DNA of 64,000 nucleotides from Belliella baltica DSM 15883 (GTDB lineage: Bacteria; Bacteroidota; Bacteroidia; Cytophagales; Cyclobacteriaceae), in the NCBI RefSeq assembly GCF_000265405.1, contig NC_018010.1:2191501-2255500 (forward strand). The letters run 5' to 3'. Under the pieces are notes generated by a model that was not told the DNA's origin, searched no databases, and was given only the letters and a program-made list of their open reading frames with translations. Position numbers and translations under genes: made by a program. The number at the start of each line of letters is the position of its first letter. Position 1 is the first letter of the stretch. Shown piece after piece: positions 43,564 to 52,820 of this stretch.

Positions 43564-45426
43564 ATGATTCAAAGATTATGGTTTGCTTTAGGAGTATTCA
43601 CACTTTTGGGTGTTTCTATTTCAGCACAAGCACAAAAAGATCGCTTTCAGCAAAAAGTGAAATATGAAATGGATGTGAAGATGGATGTGGTTACCAACCA
43701 ATATACTGGAACACAAAAACTTCACTACACAAATAACTCACCTGACACGCTCAATAGGGCGTTTTATCATCTCTATTACAATGCTTTTCAACCCAACAGC
43801 ATGATGGATGTTAGGTCAAGAACGATCGCAGATCCGGATAGAAGAGTTAGAGATAGAATTTTGAACCTTCAGGCAGATGAGATTGGGATTCTTGAAGTAA
43901 AATCTCTAAAAATGAATGGAAAAGCAGTTGACTTTGTACACGAGGAGACGATTTTGGAAGTGGATCTTTCTGAACCGATTGCTCCAGGAGAAACAGTGGT
44001 TTTTGACATGGAGTTTTTTGGACAAGTTCCGCTTCAAGTAAGACGGGCTGGTAGAGATAATGCAGAAGGAATTCGCTATTCAATGTCACAATGGTATCCT
44101 AAAATGGCTGCTTATGATGTAAGAGGTTGGCATGCTAATCCATATATCGGAAGAGAGTTTTATGGAAATTTTGGTGATTTCGATGTGAAAATCACAATTG
44201 ATAAAGATTATCTATTAGGAGGTACAGGCTATTTGCAAAATGCCAACCAAATTGGAAAAGGCTATGAAGATGCTGGCGTGAAGGTTCCAAATACGTCAGG
44301 AAAGACTTTAACTTGGCATTTCACTGCGCCAAATGTGCATGATTTTATGTGGGCCGCTGATCCAAATTATATCTTGGAGAAAAAACAAATGCCAAATGGA
44401 CCTATGGTTCATTTACTTTATGTGAAAAATGAAAAGACCGAGGAGAATTGGAGTAAGTTGATGCAGTATACCATTGATGCGATTGAGTATTGTAGCGAGA
44501 ATTTCGGAAAGTATCCTTATGAACAATATTCAGTTATCCAAGGTGGTGATGGTGGTATGGAATATCCAATGGCCACTTTGATCACAGGTCATAGAAATTT
44601 AAGGAGTTTGGTAGGAGTGACAGTACATGAATTAATTCATAGCTGGTACTATGGAGTTTTAGGCTTCAATGAATCATCTGAACCTTGGCTAGATGAAGGC
44701 TTTACAACATGGGGAACTAGTGTTGTCATGGATGCTGTATTTGAAAAAGATCCAAACTTTACACATAACGGAAGCTATAGATCATATTTCAGACTTGCAG
44801 GTGCGGGTTATGAAGAGCCTTTGACCACTCACGGAGATCATTATAATTTGAATTCTGCTTACGGCCCTGCTACCTATAACAAAGGCGCTGTATTTGTAGA
44901 GCAAATGTCCTACGTTATTGGGAAAGAGAATTTTGATAAAGCATTGCTAAGACTTTGGAATGATTTTCAATATAAGCATCCAAATGGAAATGATGTAGTG
45001 AGAGTTTTTGAAAATGTAAGTGGTTTGGAGTTAGATTGGTATTATGACTATTTTATTGCATCTACTAAAACAATTGATTATGGAGTGAAAACAGTAGAGG
45101 CTGATGGAAGTAGCACCAAAATCACTCTTGAAAGAGTTGGGATGATGCCAATGCCTCTTGATGTTGTAGTTACTTACCAAGATGGAAGCCAAGAGTTGAT
45201 TTACATGCCATTGGTGATCCAAAGAGGAAGTAAGCCTGAAGAAGCTGGAATGCCTAAGCGTGTTGCTACTCAAAAATGGCCTTGGACTAATTATACAACA
45301 GAGGTAAAAGTTGCTAGGCCACTTTCTGAGATCAAAAGTGTAGAAATAGATCCAAGTATGAGAATGGCAGACGTGAATCGAGAAAATAACAAATTGGAAG
45401 TTTCTGTAGAAATGGAGAAAAAATAA
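43564..45426 (+). CDS. M1-family (gluzincin) metallopeptidase
   Basis: A 620-residue exported aminopeptidase-like enzyme. A signal peptide (FALGVFTLLGVSISAQA) is followed by an N-terminal beta-sandwich, then the catalytic domain with the exopeptidase-type motif GGMEYPMATLITGH (a variant of GXMEN), the zinc site HELIH at residues 355-359 and E378 in WLDEGF, giving HEXXH-18-E. The tail beyond about 510 is beta-rich. It should cleave N-terminal residues from peptides in the periplasm or outside. The gene is monocistronic with its own terminator. Confidence 0.93.
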   Translation: MIQRLWFALGVFTLLGVSISAQAQKDRFQQKVKYEMDVKMDVVTNQYTGTQKLHYTNNSPDTLNRAFYHLYYNAFQPNSMMDVRSRTIADPDRRVRDRILNLQADEIGILEVKSLKMNGKAVDFVHEETILEVDLSEPIAPGETVVFDMEFFGQVPLQVRRAGRDNAEGIRYSMSQWYPKMAAYDVRGWHANPYIGREFYGNFGDFDVKITIDKDYLLGGTGYLQNANQIGKGYEDAGVKVPNTSGKTLTWHFTAPNVHDFMWAADPNYILEKKQMPNGPMVHLLYVKNEKTEENWSKLMQYTIDAIEYCSENFGKYPYEQYSVIQGGDGGMEYPMATLITGHRNLRSLVGVTVHELIHSWYYGVLGFNESSEPWLDEGFTTWGTSVVMDAVFEKDPNFTHNGSYRSYFRLAGAGYEEPLTTHGDHYNLNSAYGPATYNKGAVFVEQMSYVIGKENFDKALLRLWNDFQYKHPNGNDVVRVFENVSGLELDWYYDYFIASTKTIDYGVKTVEADGSSTKITLERVGMMPMPLDVVVTYQDGSQELIYMPLVIQRGSKPEEAGMPKRVATQKWPWTNYTTEVKVARPLSEIKSVEIDPSMRMADVNRENNKLEVSVEMEKK

Positions 45427-45448
45427 AGGAAATTAAATTCAAGATTTT

Positions 45449-45482
45449 AAAACACCGATGCGGAAGCAATCGGTGTTTTTTT
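45449..45482 (+). terminator. Intrinsic terminator of the M1 peptidase gene
   Basis: An 11-bp stem (aaaacaccgat 45449-45459 with 45469-45479), a 9-nt loop and a run of T's through 45482. Confidence 0.88.
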
Positions 45483-45508
45483 ATGCTCATGAAAGGTGAA
45501 TTTTTGAC

Positions 45509-45540
45509 AAAAAAAGAGGGCAAGATTATCTTGCCCTCTT
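45509..45540 (-). terminator. Intrinsic terminator of the histone-like gene
   Basis: An 11-bp stem (aagagggcaag 45514-45524 with 45530-45540) with a 5-nt loop. On the minus strand it is followed by seven T. It lies 23 bp past the stop. Confidence 0.88.
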
Positions 45541-45563
45541 CTATAGCTATACCAAGTTAATGA

Positions 45564-45740
45564 TCAGCCTGCGTTCTTTTTGTCCTGAACTTCCTTACGG
45601 ATGTCCTGTGCCAAATTTTTAAGATCTTGCATTCCTTTTCTTACTCTAGTTCCAGCGGCTTGGTTGCCTTTGTCATAGAATTTTTCGAAGTCACCTTCTA
45701 GACCCATTACAAGATCTCTAATTTCGCTAAATCTGCTCAT
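45564..45740 (-). CDS. Small histone H1-like protein
   Basis: A 58-residue basic protein (MSRFSEIRDLVMGLEGDFEK and then a lysine-rich helix, GTRVRKGMQDLKNLAQDIRK ending QDKKNAG). It matches the short histone H1/Hc1-like proteins of Cytophagales and relatives, thought to bind DNA non-specifically. A frame extension to 45812 adds 24 residues with no similarity, so the ATG at 45740 is chosen. The leader before it is AT-rich, and the gene ends in a strong terminator, consistent with high monocistronic expression. DNA binding is inferred from family and charge. Confidence 0.85.
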   Translation of the reverse strand: MSRFSEIRDLVMGLEGDFEKFYDKGNQAAGTRVRKGMQDLKNLAQDIRKEVQDKKNAG

Positions 45741-45844
45741 AGTAAAAGTTAATTTTAAGGTTGATGATAAGTTTATTTTTTGTTCAATATATGCAAAATG
45801 TTTATAAAACAACAGCCTAAAGCTATTTTTTGAGGTTTTTTTTT

Positions 45845-47095
45845 TTATTCCCCAAAGGAAACAGCTAAGGCGGAGCTTTTATAAAACCCATTTGTAAGCT
45901 TCTCTTTTACTGCCTCAAAAGCAGCAATTGTCTCTGCTACATCTTCAAGTGTATGTACTGCTGTAGGGATTAACCTTAAGATAATCATGTCTTTAGGCAC
46001 TACAGGGTAGATTACTACAGAACAGAAGATGCTGTAATTTTCTCTCAAGTCTTTGCTTAATGTTGCAGCTTCTCCGACTGTACCATTCAAAACTACAGGT
46101 GTAACAGGAGAATTTGATTTTCCGATACTAAATCCTTTTTCTATCAGTCCAGACTTCAATGCATTTACAATTTTCCAGAGATTTTCTTTCAATTCAGGCA
46201 TTGTCCTCAACATTTCTAACCTCTTCAATGCACCTTCTACCAATAACATTGGAAGTGACTTTGCATAGATTTGAGAACGCATATTGTATTTTAGAAAGTG
46301 AATCACATTTGTATCTCCAGCTATAAATGCTCCAATAGAAGCCATTGATTTTGCAAAAGTGGAGAAGTATAAATCGATCTGATCCTGTACTCCTTGCTCT
46401 TCACCTGTTCCAGCTCCGGTTTTCCCCATCGTACCAAAGCCATGGGCGTCATCTACTAAAAGCCTGAACTCATATTTTTCTTTTAACTTGACAATCTCTG
46501 CAAGATGACCTTGGTCTCCTGTCATTCCGAATACGCCTTCAGTAATCACTAAAATACCACCACCTGTTTCCGCGGCTAACTTAGTAGCTCTCTTCAATTG
46601 CGTTTCACAGTTTTCGATGTCATTATGAGGGAACACATACCTTTTGCCTAAGTGCATGCGAAGTGCATCTATAATACAAGCATGACATTCACTATCATAG
46701 ACGACTACGTCTTTTCTATCTAATATAGAATCGATCACTGACATGATGCCCTGATAGCCATAATTCAAAAGATATGCACTTTGTTTTCCAACAAATTCTG
46801 CCAACTCTCTTTCTAACTGCTCGTGAAGGTCTGTCTGACCAGACATCATTCTAGCGCCCATAGGATAAGCTGCTCCCCACTTTGCCGCTGCATCAGCATC
46901 AGCTTTTCTAATGTCAGGATGATTTGCCAAACCTAAGTAGTTGTTTAAACTCCAAGTCAAGACATCTTTTCCTTTAAATTTCATTCTTGGAGCTATTTCC
47001 CCTTCTAATTTAGGGAAAGTGAAATATCCTTCCGATAACTCAGAATGCTTGCCCAATGGGCCAAGATTTGTATTTAATTTTTCGAATAAATCCAA
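45845..47095 (-). CDS. Alpha-oxoamine synthase (serine palmitoyltransferase-like)
   Basis: A 416-residue PLP enzyme of the KBL/AONS/SPT family, which condenses an amino acid with an acyl-CoA or acyl-ACP. Motifs: WSLNNYLGLANHP, GARMMSGQTDLHEQLERELA, DSECHACIIDALRMHLGK, VDDAHGFGTMGKTG, and the cofactor lysine K249 in STFAKSMASIGAF. In Cytophagales this type of enzyme makes either sphinganine-like bases from serine or capnine-type sulfonolipid bases from cysteate; sequence reading cannot separate the two. Glycine C-acetyltransferase is less likely given the variant motifs. No lipid partner genes adjoin it. Confidence 0.8.
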   Translation of the reverse strand: MDLFEKLNTNLGPLGKHSELSEGYFTFPKLEGEIAPRMKFKGKDVLTWSLNNYLGLANHPDIRKADADAAAKWGAAYPMGARMMSGQTDLHEQLERELAEFVGKQSAYLLNYGYQGIMSVIDSILDRKDVVVYDSECHACIIDALRMHLGKRYVFPHNDIENCETQLKRATKLAAETGGGILVITEGVFGMTGDQGHLAEIVKLKEKYEFRLLVDDAHGFGTMGKTGAGTGEEQGVQDQIDLYFSTFAKSMASIGAFIAGDTNVIHFLKYNMRSQIYAKSLPMLLVEGALKRLEMLRTMPELKENLWKIVNALKSGLIEKGFSIGKSNSPVTPVVLNGTVGEAATLSKDLRENYSIFCSVVIYPVVPKDMIILRLIPTAVHTLEDVAETIAAFEAVKEKLTNGFYKSSALAVSFGE

Positions 47096-47278
47096 AGTTT
47101 AAAACGTTTAAGTTTTACATTTTTTTGATAGTAGAACAAACCACTAAACCAGCCAAAAGTAATACTTTTTGCCCACCCTTGCAAAATTTAACCCTCAATT
47201 CAAATAATCTTTCACTTCCTCGTTTTATTTTATTTACTTCGTGGGTTAAGCTTTTTGTGATAATGAAATAACCCAAAT

Positions 47279-48781
47279 ATGAAAAAAATTCAAAAACTTT
47301 TGGTAGCCAATAGGGGAGAGATTAGTCTCCGAATTATGAGGACTGCCAAAGAGATGGGCATCAGTACGGTAGCTGTTTATAGTGAGGTAGATAGGAATGC
47401 ACCTCATGTTAAATTCGCAGATGAAGCAGTGTGTCTTGGACCACCTCCATCGAATCAATCTTACCTTTTGATGGATAAGATTATCGAAGTTTCTAAAAAT
47501 TTAAATGTTGATGCAATTCATCCTGGTTATGGCTTTCTTTCTGAAAATGCCACTTTTGCAGAAAAAGTAAAAAAAGCGGGGATCATTTTTGTCGGTCCAT
47601 CTCCAGCGGCTATTGAGGTAATGGGGTCCAAATTAGCTGCAAAACATGCAGTTTCTAAGTATGATATCCCGATGGTTCCAGGTACAGAAGATGCTATTTC
47701 TGATATTCCTAAAGCCAAAGTGAAAGCGAAAGAAATTGGTTATCCGATTTTGATAAAAGCGAGTGCTGGTGGTGGAGGTAAAGGGATGAGGATAGTTGAA
47801 AATGAGGCTGAATTTGAAGAGCAAATGAATAGAGCAATCTCCGAGGCGCAATCTGCATTTGGAGATGGTGCTGTTTTTATAGAGAAATACATTACTTCGC
47901 CGAGACATATCGAAATTCAAGTTTTAGGAGATACCCATGGAAATGTGGTTCATTTGTTTGAACGCGAATGCTCAGTACAGCGAAGACATCAAAAAGTTAT
48001 AGAAGAAGCACCTTCAGCGGTTGTATCTGAAAAGATGCGGAATGCAATGGGAGAAGCTGCAGTAAAAGTAGCAAAAGCCTGTGATTATTATGGAGCAGGT
48101 ACAGTTGAGTTTATTGTAGATGAGAATCTTGATTTCTACTTCTTGGAGATGAATACCAGACTTCAAGTGGAGCATCCGGTAACTGAAATGATTACAGGTA
48201 AAGATCTTGTGAAAGAGCAGATATTGATTGCAGAAGGTCATCCATTGAGTTTTGCACAAGAAGACCTTACAATCAATGGACATGCAGTAGAAGTGAGAGT
48301 TTATGCGGAAGATCCAAGAAATAATTTCCTTCCTGACATCGGAAATTTACAAACTTACATCAGACCTCAGGGTGCTGGGGTTCGTGTAGATGATGGTTTT
48401 GAGCAAGGAATGGATATTCCAATTTACTATGACCCAATGATTGCCAAATTGATCACACATGCTGATACCAGAGAGTTGGCAATAGATAGGATGATTAGAG
48501 CGATTGAGGAGTATTACATCACAGGAATCGAGACGACATTGGGTTTTTGTAAGTTTGTGATGGAGCATGACGCCTTCAGATCAGGGAATTTCGACACCAA
48601 GTTTGTGGAGAAATATTTCACGCCTGACAAGTTGGATATTCAGTGGACCGAAGAGGAATTGAAATTGTTAGCTGCTGCGTCTGTTGAATTGATAGAGAAA
48701 GAAAAGAAAAATCTTAGAAAAGTAAAATCCATACAAAATGGAGCTTTACCTAGAACAAATTGGAAAAATAGATTACACTAA
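47279..48781 (+). CDS. Biotin carboxylase subunit of an acyl-CoA carboxylase
   Basis: A 500-residue ATP-grasp enzyme that carboxylates biotin on a carrier protein. The N-domain start KLLVANRGEISLRIMRTAKE, the ATP-binding KASAGGGGKGMRIV, HIEIQVLGD, and the active-site FLEMNTRLQVEHPVTEMITG are all intact. It is about 50 residues longer than AccC, ending in a basic extension, and it lacks a C-terminal biotin (MKM) domain, so a separate carrier is required. It may pair with the carboxyltransferase at 10659-12287. It overlaps the DUF1015 gene by 1 nt. Confidence 0.92.
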   Translation: MKKIQKLLVANRGEISLRIMRTAKEMGISTVAVYSEVDRNAPHVKFADEAVCLGPPPSNQSYLLMDKIIEVSKNLNVDAIHPGYGFLSENATFAEKVKKAGIIFVGPSPAAIEVMGSKLAAKHAVSKYDIPMVPGTEDAISDIPKAKVKAKEIGYPILIKASAGGGGKGMRIVENEAEFEEQMNRAISEAQSAFGDGAVFIEKYITSPRHIEIQVLGDTHGNVVHLFERECSVQRRHQKVIEEAPSAVVSEKMRNAMGEAAVKVAKACDYYGAGTVEFIVDENLDFYFLEMNTRLQVEHPVTEMITGKDLVKEQILIAEGHPLSFAQEDLTINGHAVEVRVYAEDPRNNFLPDIGNLQTYIRPQGAGVRVDDGFEQGMDIPIYYDPMIAKLITHADTRELAIDRMIRAIEEYYITGIETTLGFCKFVMEHDAFRSGNFDTKFVEKYFTPDKLDIQWTEEELKLLAAASVELIEKEKKNLRKVKSIQNGALPRTNWKNRLH

Positions 48782-50082
48782 TGGCGGAAATTCTACCTAT
48801 AAAAGCATGGAGATACCATGAAAAACTAAGAGGTCAAATTGAAGATTTGACCTCTCCGCTTTTTGATGTAGTTTCCTCCAAACAGAGGGAGGTTCTTTAT
48901 GCCAACCCTCTAAATAGTATTCATCTTTCTGTCCCTTTGGGAGATGCGCCAAGTCTAAATGCTGCTGAGACTTTGAAAAAATGGAAAGAGGAGCAAATCC
49001 TTCAGCAGGATATCATTCCCGGGATTTATGTTTACTATCAATATTTCCGACTTCCTGGACAAGATGAGGAGTCTTGCAGAAAGGGATTTGTTGCGCAAAT
49101 CAAAGCGTATGATTGGGATGAAAATGTAATCCTCCGACACGAAAATACTATCGCCAAAGCCGTCAATGATCGGGTTGATTTGTTGAGAGAAACCAAATTT
49201 CAATCGAGTGCTACGCACGGGCTGTATGAAGATTCACTTCATTTGCTAGAACCATTTATGGACAAGGCGATAGAAGATCCAATTTATGATTTGGAGGATT
49301 ATCAGGGGGTCAGAGAAGTAATGGCTGTCATTCAAGATGCGAAAATCATCAAGGAATTTGTGAAATTGATTCAGGAAAAGCAGATTATTTTGGCTGATGG
49401 ACATCATCGTTATGAAGGAGCAATCGAATATAGAAAAACGATGCGCGATGCAAATCCTGATCATTCTGGAAATGAGGCATACAATTTTCACATGATGTAT
49501 TTCACAAATGCCTTGTCAAAGAATCTCCGGATACTTCCTACACATCGGATTTTTTCTGGATTTCAGATAGAAGAAGAAGTTTTATTGGAAAAAATCAGTG
49601 AATTCTTTTTTGTCAAAAAGCTGAATGACGTGGAGGAAATCGAAGAGCTTATCTTACAGAAAAAATGGGCATTTGGATTAGTGATTGGAGATCATCCCTA
49701 CAAAATCCGCTTGTATCCTGAAATGTTGGATCAAATGCCAGCTGACATTCCTGATGTAGTCAAAAACCTTGATTTGATGGTATTGCATTATTTTTTGGTG
49801 GATCGAGTTTTAGGAATTCCTTTGGAAGATCAGCGGTTTTCTGATCAGATTGAATATGAAAGAAACCTGAGAAGATGCATCAGTAGGACGATTTCTGGTA
49901 AGGCTTCTTTTAGTGTAATTACCAAAGATATTTCTATGAACCAAGTTCTTGAGGTTTGTAAATCAGGACATACAATGCCTCAAAAATCAACTTATTTTTA
50001 CCCAAAGACTCTTTCAGGTTTACTCTTTGCTTCTATAGATGAGGCTGATTTTGCATTTCCGTATCAGATGTTCCAATCATGA
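48781..50082 (+). CDS. DUF1015 domain protein
   Basis: A 433-residue cytosolic protein of the DUF1015 family. It starts ILPIKAWRYHEKLRGQIEDL and contains the hallmark ILADGHHRYEGAIEYRKTM and a MTTF-like segment MMYFTNAL. The family is found in bacteria and archaea near serine or phosphoglycerate genes in some genomes, but its activity is not established. The start overlaps the biotin carboxylase stop by 1 nt (TAATG) and the stop overlaps maf by 4 nt (ATGA), indicating strict translational coupling of the three. Confidence 0.88.
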   Translation: MAEILPIKAWRYHEKLRGQIEDLTSPLFDVVSSKQREVLYANPLNSIHLSVPLGDAPSLNAAETLKKWKEEQILQQDIIPGIYVYYQYFRLPGQDEESCRKGFVAQIKAYDWDENVILRHENTIAKAVNDRVDLLRETKFQSSATHGLYEDSLHLLEPFMDKAIEDPIYDLEDYQGVREVMAVIQDAKIIKEFVKLIQEKQIILADGHHRYEGAIEYRKTMRDANPDHSGNEAYNFHMMYFTNALSKNLRILPTHRIFSGFQIEEEVLLEKISEFFFVKKLNDVEEIEELILQKKWAFGLVIGDHPYKIRLYPEMLDQMPADIPDVVKNLDLMVLHYFLVDRVLGIPLEDQRFSDQIEYERNLRRCISRTISGKASFSVITKDISMNQVLEVCKSGHTMPQKSTYFYPKTLSGLLFASIDEADFAFPYQMFQS

Positions 50083-50681
50083 TTTCACTCGATAATTATA
50101 AGCTAGTCCTCGCATCCAAATCACCAAGGCGTAATGAATTATTAAAAGGCTTGGGTGTAGATTTTACTGTCAGGACCAAGGATACGGATGAAAGTTTCCC
50201 CATTGACATGGATCCATTTGAAGTGGCGGGATTTCTATCCAAGAAAAAAGCAGATGCATTTTTTCCCGAACTGGCAAAAGATGAAATTCTTATAACTGCT
50301 GATACTGTCGTAATTTTGGATGGAGCAATACTCAATAAACCTTCTGACAAAAAAGAGGCTTTTGAAATGATCGCTTCGCTTTCAGGCAAAGTCCATCATG
50401 TAGTTACTGGGATTACGATTGGATCTGTCTCAAGGCATATCACTTTGCAAGATTCAGTGAAAGTTCACTTCAAAGCCCTTACAACTGAGGAAATCAATTA
50501 TTATATCGAGAAGTTTCAGCCCTTCGACAAAGCAGGGGCTTATGGTATTCAAGAATGGATAGGATATATCGCCGTCAACAGCATAGAAGGGTCATTTTAT
50601 ACTGTGATGGGTTTGCCGGTCCATCTTGTGTATGAAGAGTTAAAAAAAATAACTCTTTTAACTTCCCAATTTGAATCTTAG
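50079..50681 (+). CDS. Maf-family nucleoside triphosphate pyrophosphatase
   Basis: A 200-residue house-cleaning enzyme that hydrolyses dTTP, UTP or modified nucleotides to monophosphates. The start YKLVLASKSPRRNELLKGLG holds the SxRR phosphate-binding motif. ITADTVVILDGAILNKPSDK has the catalytic aspartate and lysine, and KAGAYGIQEWIGY is conserved. Maf proteins have been linked to septum inhibition. The 3' end overlaps the convergent TonB-like gene by 24 bp, so the two transcripts share complementary ends. Confidence 0.93.
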   Translation: MISLDNYKLVLASKSPRRNELLKGLGVDFTVRTKDTDESFPIDMDPFEVAGFLSKKKADAFFPELAKDEILITADTVVILDGAILNKPSDKKEAFEMIASLSGKVHHVVTGITIGSVSRHITLQDSVKVHFKALTTEEINYYIEKFQPFDKAGAYGIQEWIGYIAVNSIEGSFYTVMGLPVHLVYEELKKITLLTSQFES

Positions 50682-51401
50682 TGGTAAAACCATTACACTT
50701 ACTCTAGCTTGGTCATTTAGAATATAAGGTGACCAATTATAAGGGTATTCATTTGCGATTCTATAAGCTTCCTTTACAATAGAAGGATGGATTTCTACAG
50801 GATTAAGTATTTCAATGTTTTCTATATCCCCCTTTTCAGAAATTGTAAAAGAAATTAGTGCTTCTCCTTCCAATCTTTTATTTCTTGCTTGTGGTGGATA
50901 ATTTAAATTTTTAGAAAGATATTTTTGCCATCCCATAATTCCATCTTTTGGTTCTGGCAATTGCTCCGATGAAATTAAGATCTCTTTATTTTCCTCATCA
51001 AAATATTTTGACTTCATTTTCGAATGTCTTGAATATTCAGAAATATAGAAGAGTTGACCTTTTGTATCATAGTTTTTGAACACAAAACTTCCGGAATTAT
51101 TATCTTTAATTAGTTCCTGAAATATTTCTCCATCAGGTCGATATTTTAAAATAACCTGAGTTAAAATTTCACCATCTTCATTTTTTTTCGTGTTGATTTC
51201 TTTTACCAACAAAGAATCTTTTAAAGTGTAGAATTTTTCCTTCAAACTTTTTTCTGAAATTTCATTTTTTACAAAATATACAGGGTTGCTTTTTTTCTTC
51301 TTTTCAAGAAGAAAGAAATTTTCGTCATACATCTTGATTTCTTGACCAAAAATGAAGTTACAAATAATTGAAAGAATGAATGTGGAAAATACTCTTTTCA
51401 T
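50658..51401 (-). CDS. Exported protein with C-terminal TonB domain
   Basis: A 247-residue protein. A signal peptide (FSTFILSIICNFIFG) is followed by about 130 residues with MORN-like strands (QVILKYRPDGEIFQEL, FKNYDTKGQLFYISE) and a TonB C-terminal domain (about 155-245: LNYPPQARNKRLEGEALISF, SEKGDIENIEILNP). Classical TonB has an uncleaved anchor and a proline-rich linker; both are absent, so energy transduction is doubtful and a periplasmic adaptor role is possible. Its 3' end overlaps maf. Confidence 0.82.
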   Translation of the reverse strand: MKRVFSTFILSIICNFIFGQEIKMYDENFFLLEKKKKSNPVYFVKNEISEKSLKEKFYTLKDSLLVKEINTKKNEDGEILTQVILKYRPDGEIFQELIKDNNSGSFVFKNYDTKGQLFYISEYSRHSKMKSKYFDEENKEILISSEQLPEPKDGIMGWQKYLSKNLNYPPQARNKRLEGEALISFTISEKGDIENIEILNPVEIHPSIVKEAYRIANEYPYNWSPYILNDQARVSVMVLPLRFKLGS

Positions 51402-51462
51402 AACTTAGTGTTTAAGTTTGTAATCTATCTTTATTTAATAAAAAATCAAAATCTTGAATAAA

Positions 51463-51497
51463 AAAAAGAGGTTCAATTTTTTATTGAACCTCTTTTT
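51463..51497 (-). terminator. Intrinsic terminator after the adaptor gene
   Basis: A perfect 15-bp stem (51463-51477 with 51483-51497) around a 5-nt loop. Flanking A's give a T run on the minus strand. It is 20 bp past the adaptor stop, so the TolC-adaptor unit ends here without a pump gene. Confidence 0.88.
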
Positions 51498-51516
51498 AAT
51501 ATTTAGTAAATATTAC

Positions 51517-52812
51517 TTACTCTGTCTTCTTAGTAATATTCAATAAATCTCCATCTTTCAGCTGCTTGCTCACAATAAAGTAAGGACCTGATACGATTTC
51601 GGCTCCTTCATTGACACCTTCAACTATCTCGATATTATCAAAGTCAGAGATTCCTGTTTTAATTTCTTTCTGAACAGCTTTGCCATTTTCTACAACGTAG
51701 ATCAATTCTTTCAACTTTGTGGTTCCATCAGAATTTTCATTTGTTTGATCTTCTCTCGTTGTCACAGCTGCCAAAGGGACAGACAAGACATTGTCTTTTT
51801 TCTGAGTGATGATATCGACACTAGCTGTCATTCCTGGTCTGAAAGGAAATCTATTTTTCTGAGTTACTAATTCTGAGTAAGATTCATTAAGAATACGGAT
51901 TTTTACTTCAAACTCAGTTACCGCATCAATGCTTGCTTTGGTGTTTGCTGAATTTGCAATGGAAGTCACTACGCCTTTGAATCTTTTTCCTACTGATGCA
52001 TAGGAGTCAACATCTATTAATGTAGTATCTCCCAAACTGATTCTGACGATATCATTTTCATTCACATTAACCCTCACTTCCATCTTTCTCAAATCTGCCA
52101 AACGCAACATTTCTGTTCCTGCCATCTGTTGAGTTCCTACTACACGTTCTCCTTTTTCTACTAAAAGTTGAGAAACTGTTCCATTTACAGGAGAGTACAC
52201 ATTGGTCAATCTGAGATTTTCAGCAGCTTCATCCACAGTAGCTTGAGAGCTCTTTATAATAAATTCCGCTCCAAGTACAGATTGCTTTGCGGCTTCTAAA
52301 TCATTTTTGGCAGTCAGATAATTAGATTGTGCCAATTCCCAATCAGAATCTGAGATAACTTTGTCAGCATACAATTTTTCGTTTCTTTCATAGTCCAATT
52401 TTGCCCGGTTAAACTGTGCTTCAGAACGTTGCAAATTTGCTTTTGCTTGAGCAAGATTAGCCATTTGCTGATTTAGATTTGCTCTTGCACGATCCAATGC
52501 AGACACGAAGTTATCAGGTCTTATTTTCACCAAAAGGTCACCAATATTTACTGAATCACCTTCCATGACATTCAGTTCTATAATTTCACCTGCTACATCA
52601 GGGCTTAACTTAACTTCTATTTCAGGCTGGATTACTCCAGATGCGGAAACTTTCTCAATGATACTAACTTTTTTAGCTTTGGTAGTTTCTACTGCTACTT
52701 CCTTTTCTCCACCTATCCAGCCGGCTGATTTACCAATGATTGCGAACAAGATGATAGCTCCAACTATTGCTAGTAAGATGTAAAGGACTTTGTTTGACTT
52801 TTTCTTTGCCAT
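51517..52812 (-). CDS. Periplasmic adaptor (HlyD/MacA-type membrane-fusion protein)
   Basis: A 431-residue adaptor that links an inner-membrane pump to TolC. One N-terminal transmembrane helix (VLYILLAIVGAIILFAIIG) leads to a lipoyl-like half (KVSASGVIQPEIEVKLSPDV), a long coiled-coil hairpin (about 100-215), the second lipoyl half (YSPVNGTVSQLLVEKGERV) and beta-barrel and membrane-proximal domains (FRPGMTASVDI). The layout matches MacA-like adaptors of ABC exporters. It is 8 bp downstream of tolC. No MacB-type permease or RND pump follows; the operon ends in a terminator. Confidence 0.9.
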   Translation of the reverse strand: MAKKKSNKVLYILLAIVGAIILFAIIGKSAGWIGGEKEVAVETTKAKKVSIIEKVSASGVIQPEIEVKLSPDVAGEIIELNVMEGDSVNIGDLLVKIRPDNFVSALDRARANLNQQMANLAQAKANLQRSEAQFNRAKLDYERNEKLYADKVISDSDWELAQSNYLTAKNDLEAAKQSVLGAEFIIKSSQATVDEAAENLRLTNVYSPVNGTVSQLLVEKGERVVGTQQMAGTEMLRLADLRKMEVRVNVNENDIVRISLGDTTLIDVDSYASVGKRFKGVVTSIANSANTKASIDAVTEFEVKIRILNESYSELVTQKNRFPFRPGMTASVDIITQKKDNVLSVPLAAVTTREDQTNENSDGTTKLKELIYVVENGKAVQKEIKTGISDFDNIEIVEGVNEGAEIVSGPYFIVSKQLKDGDLLNITKKTE

Positions 52813-52820
52813 GATTTTGA

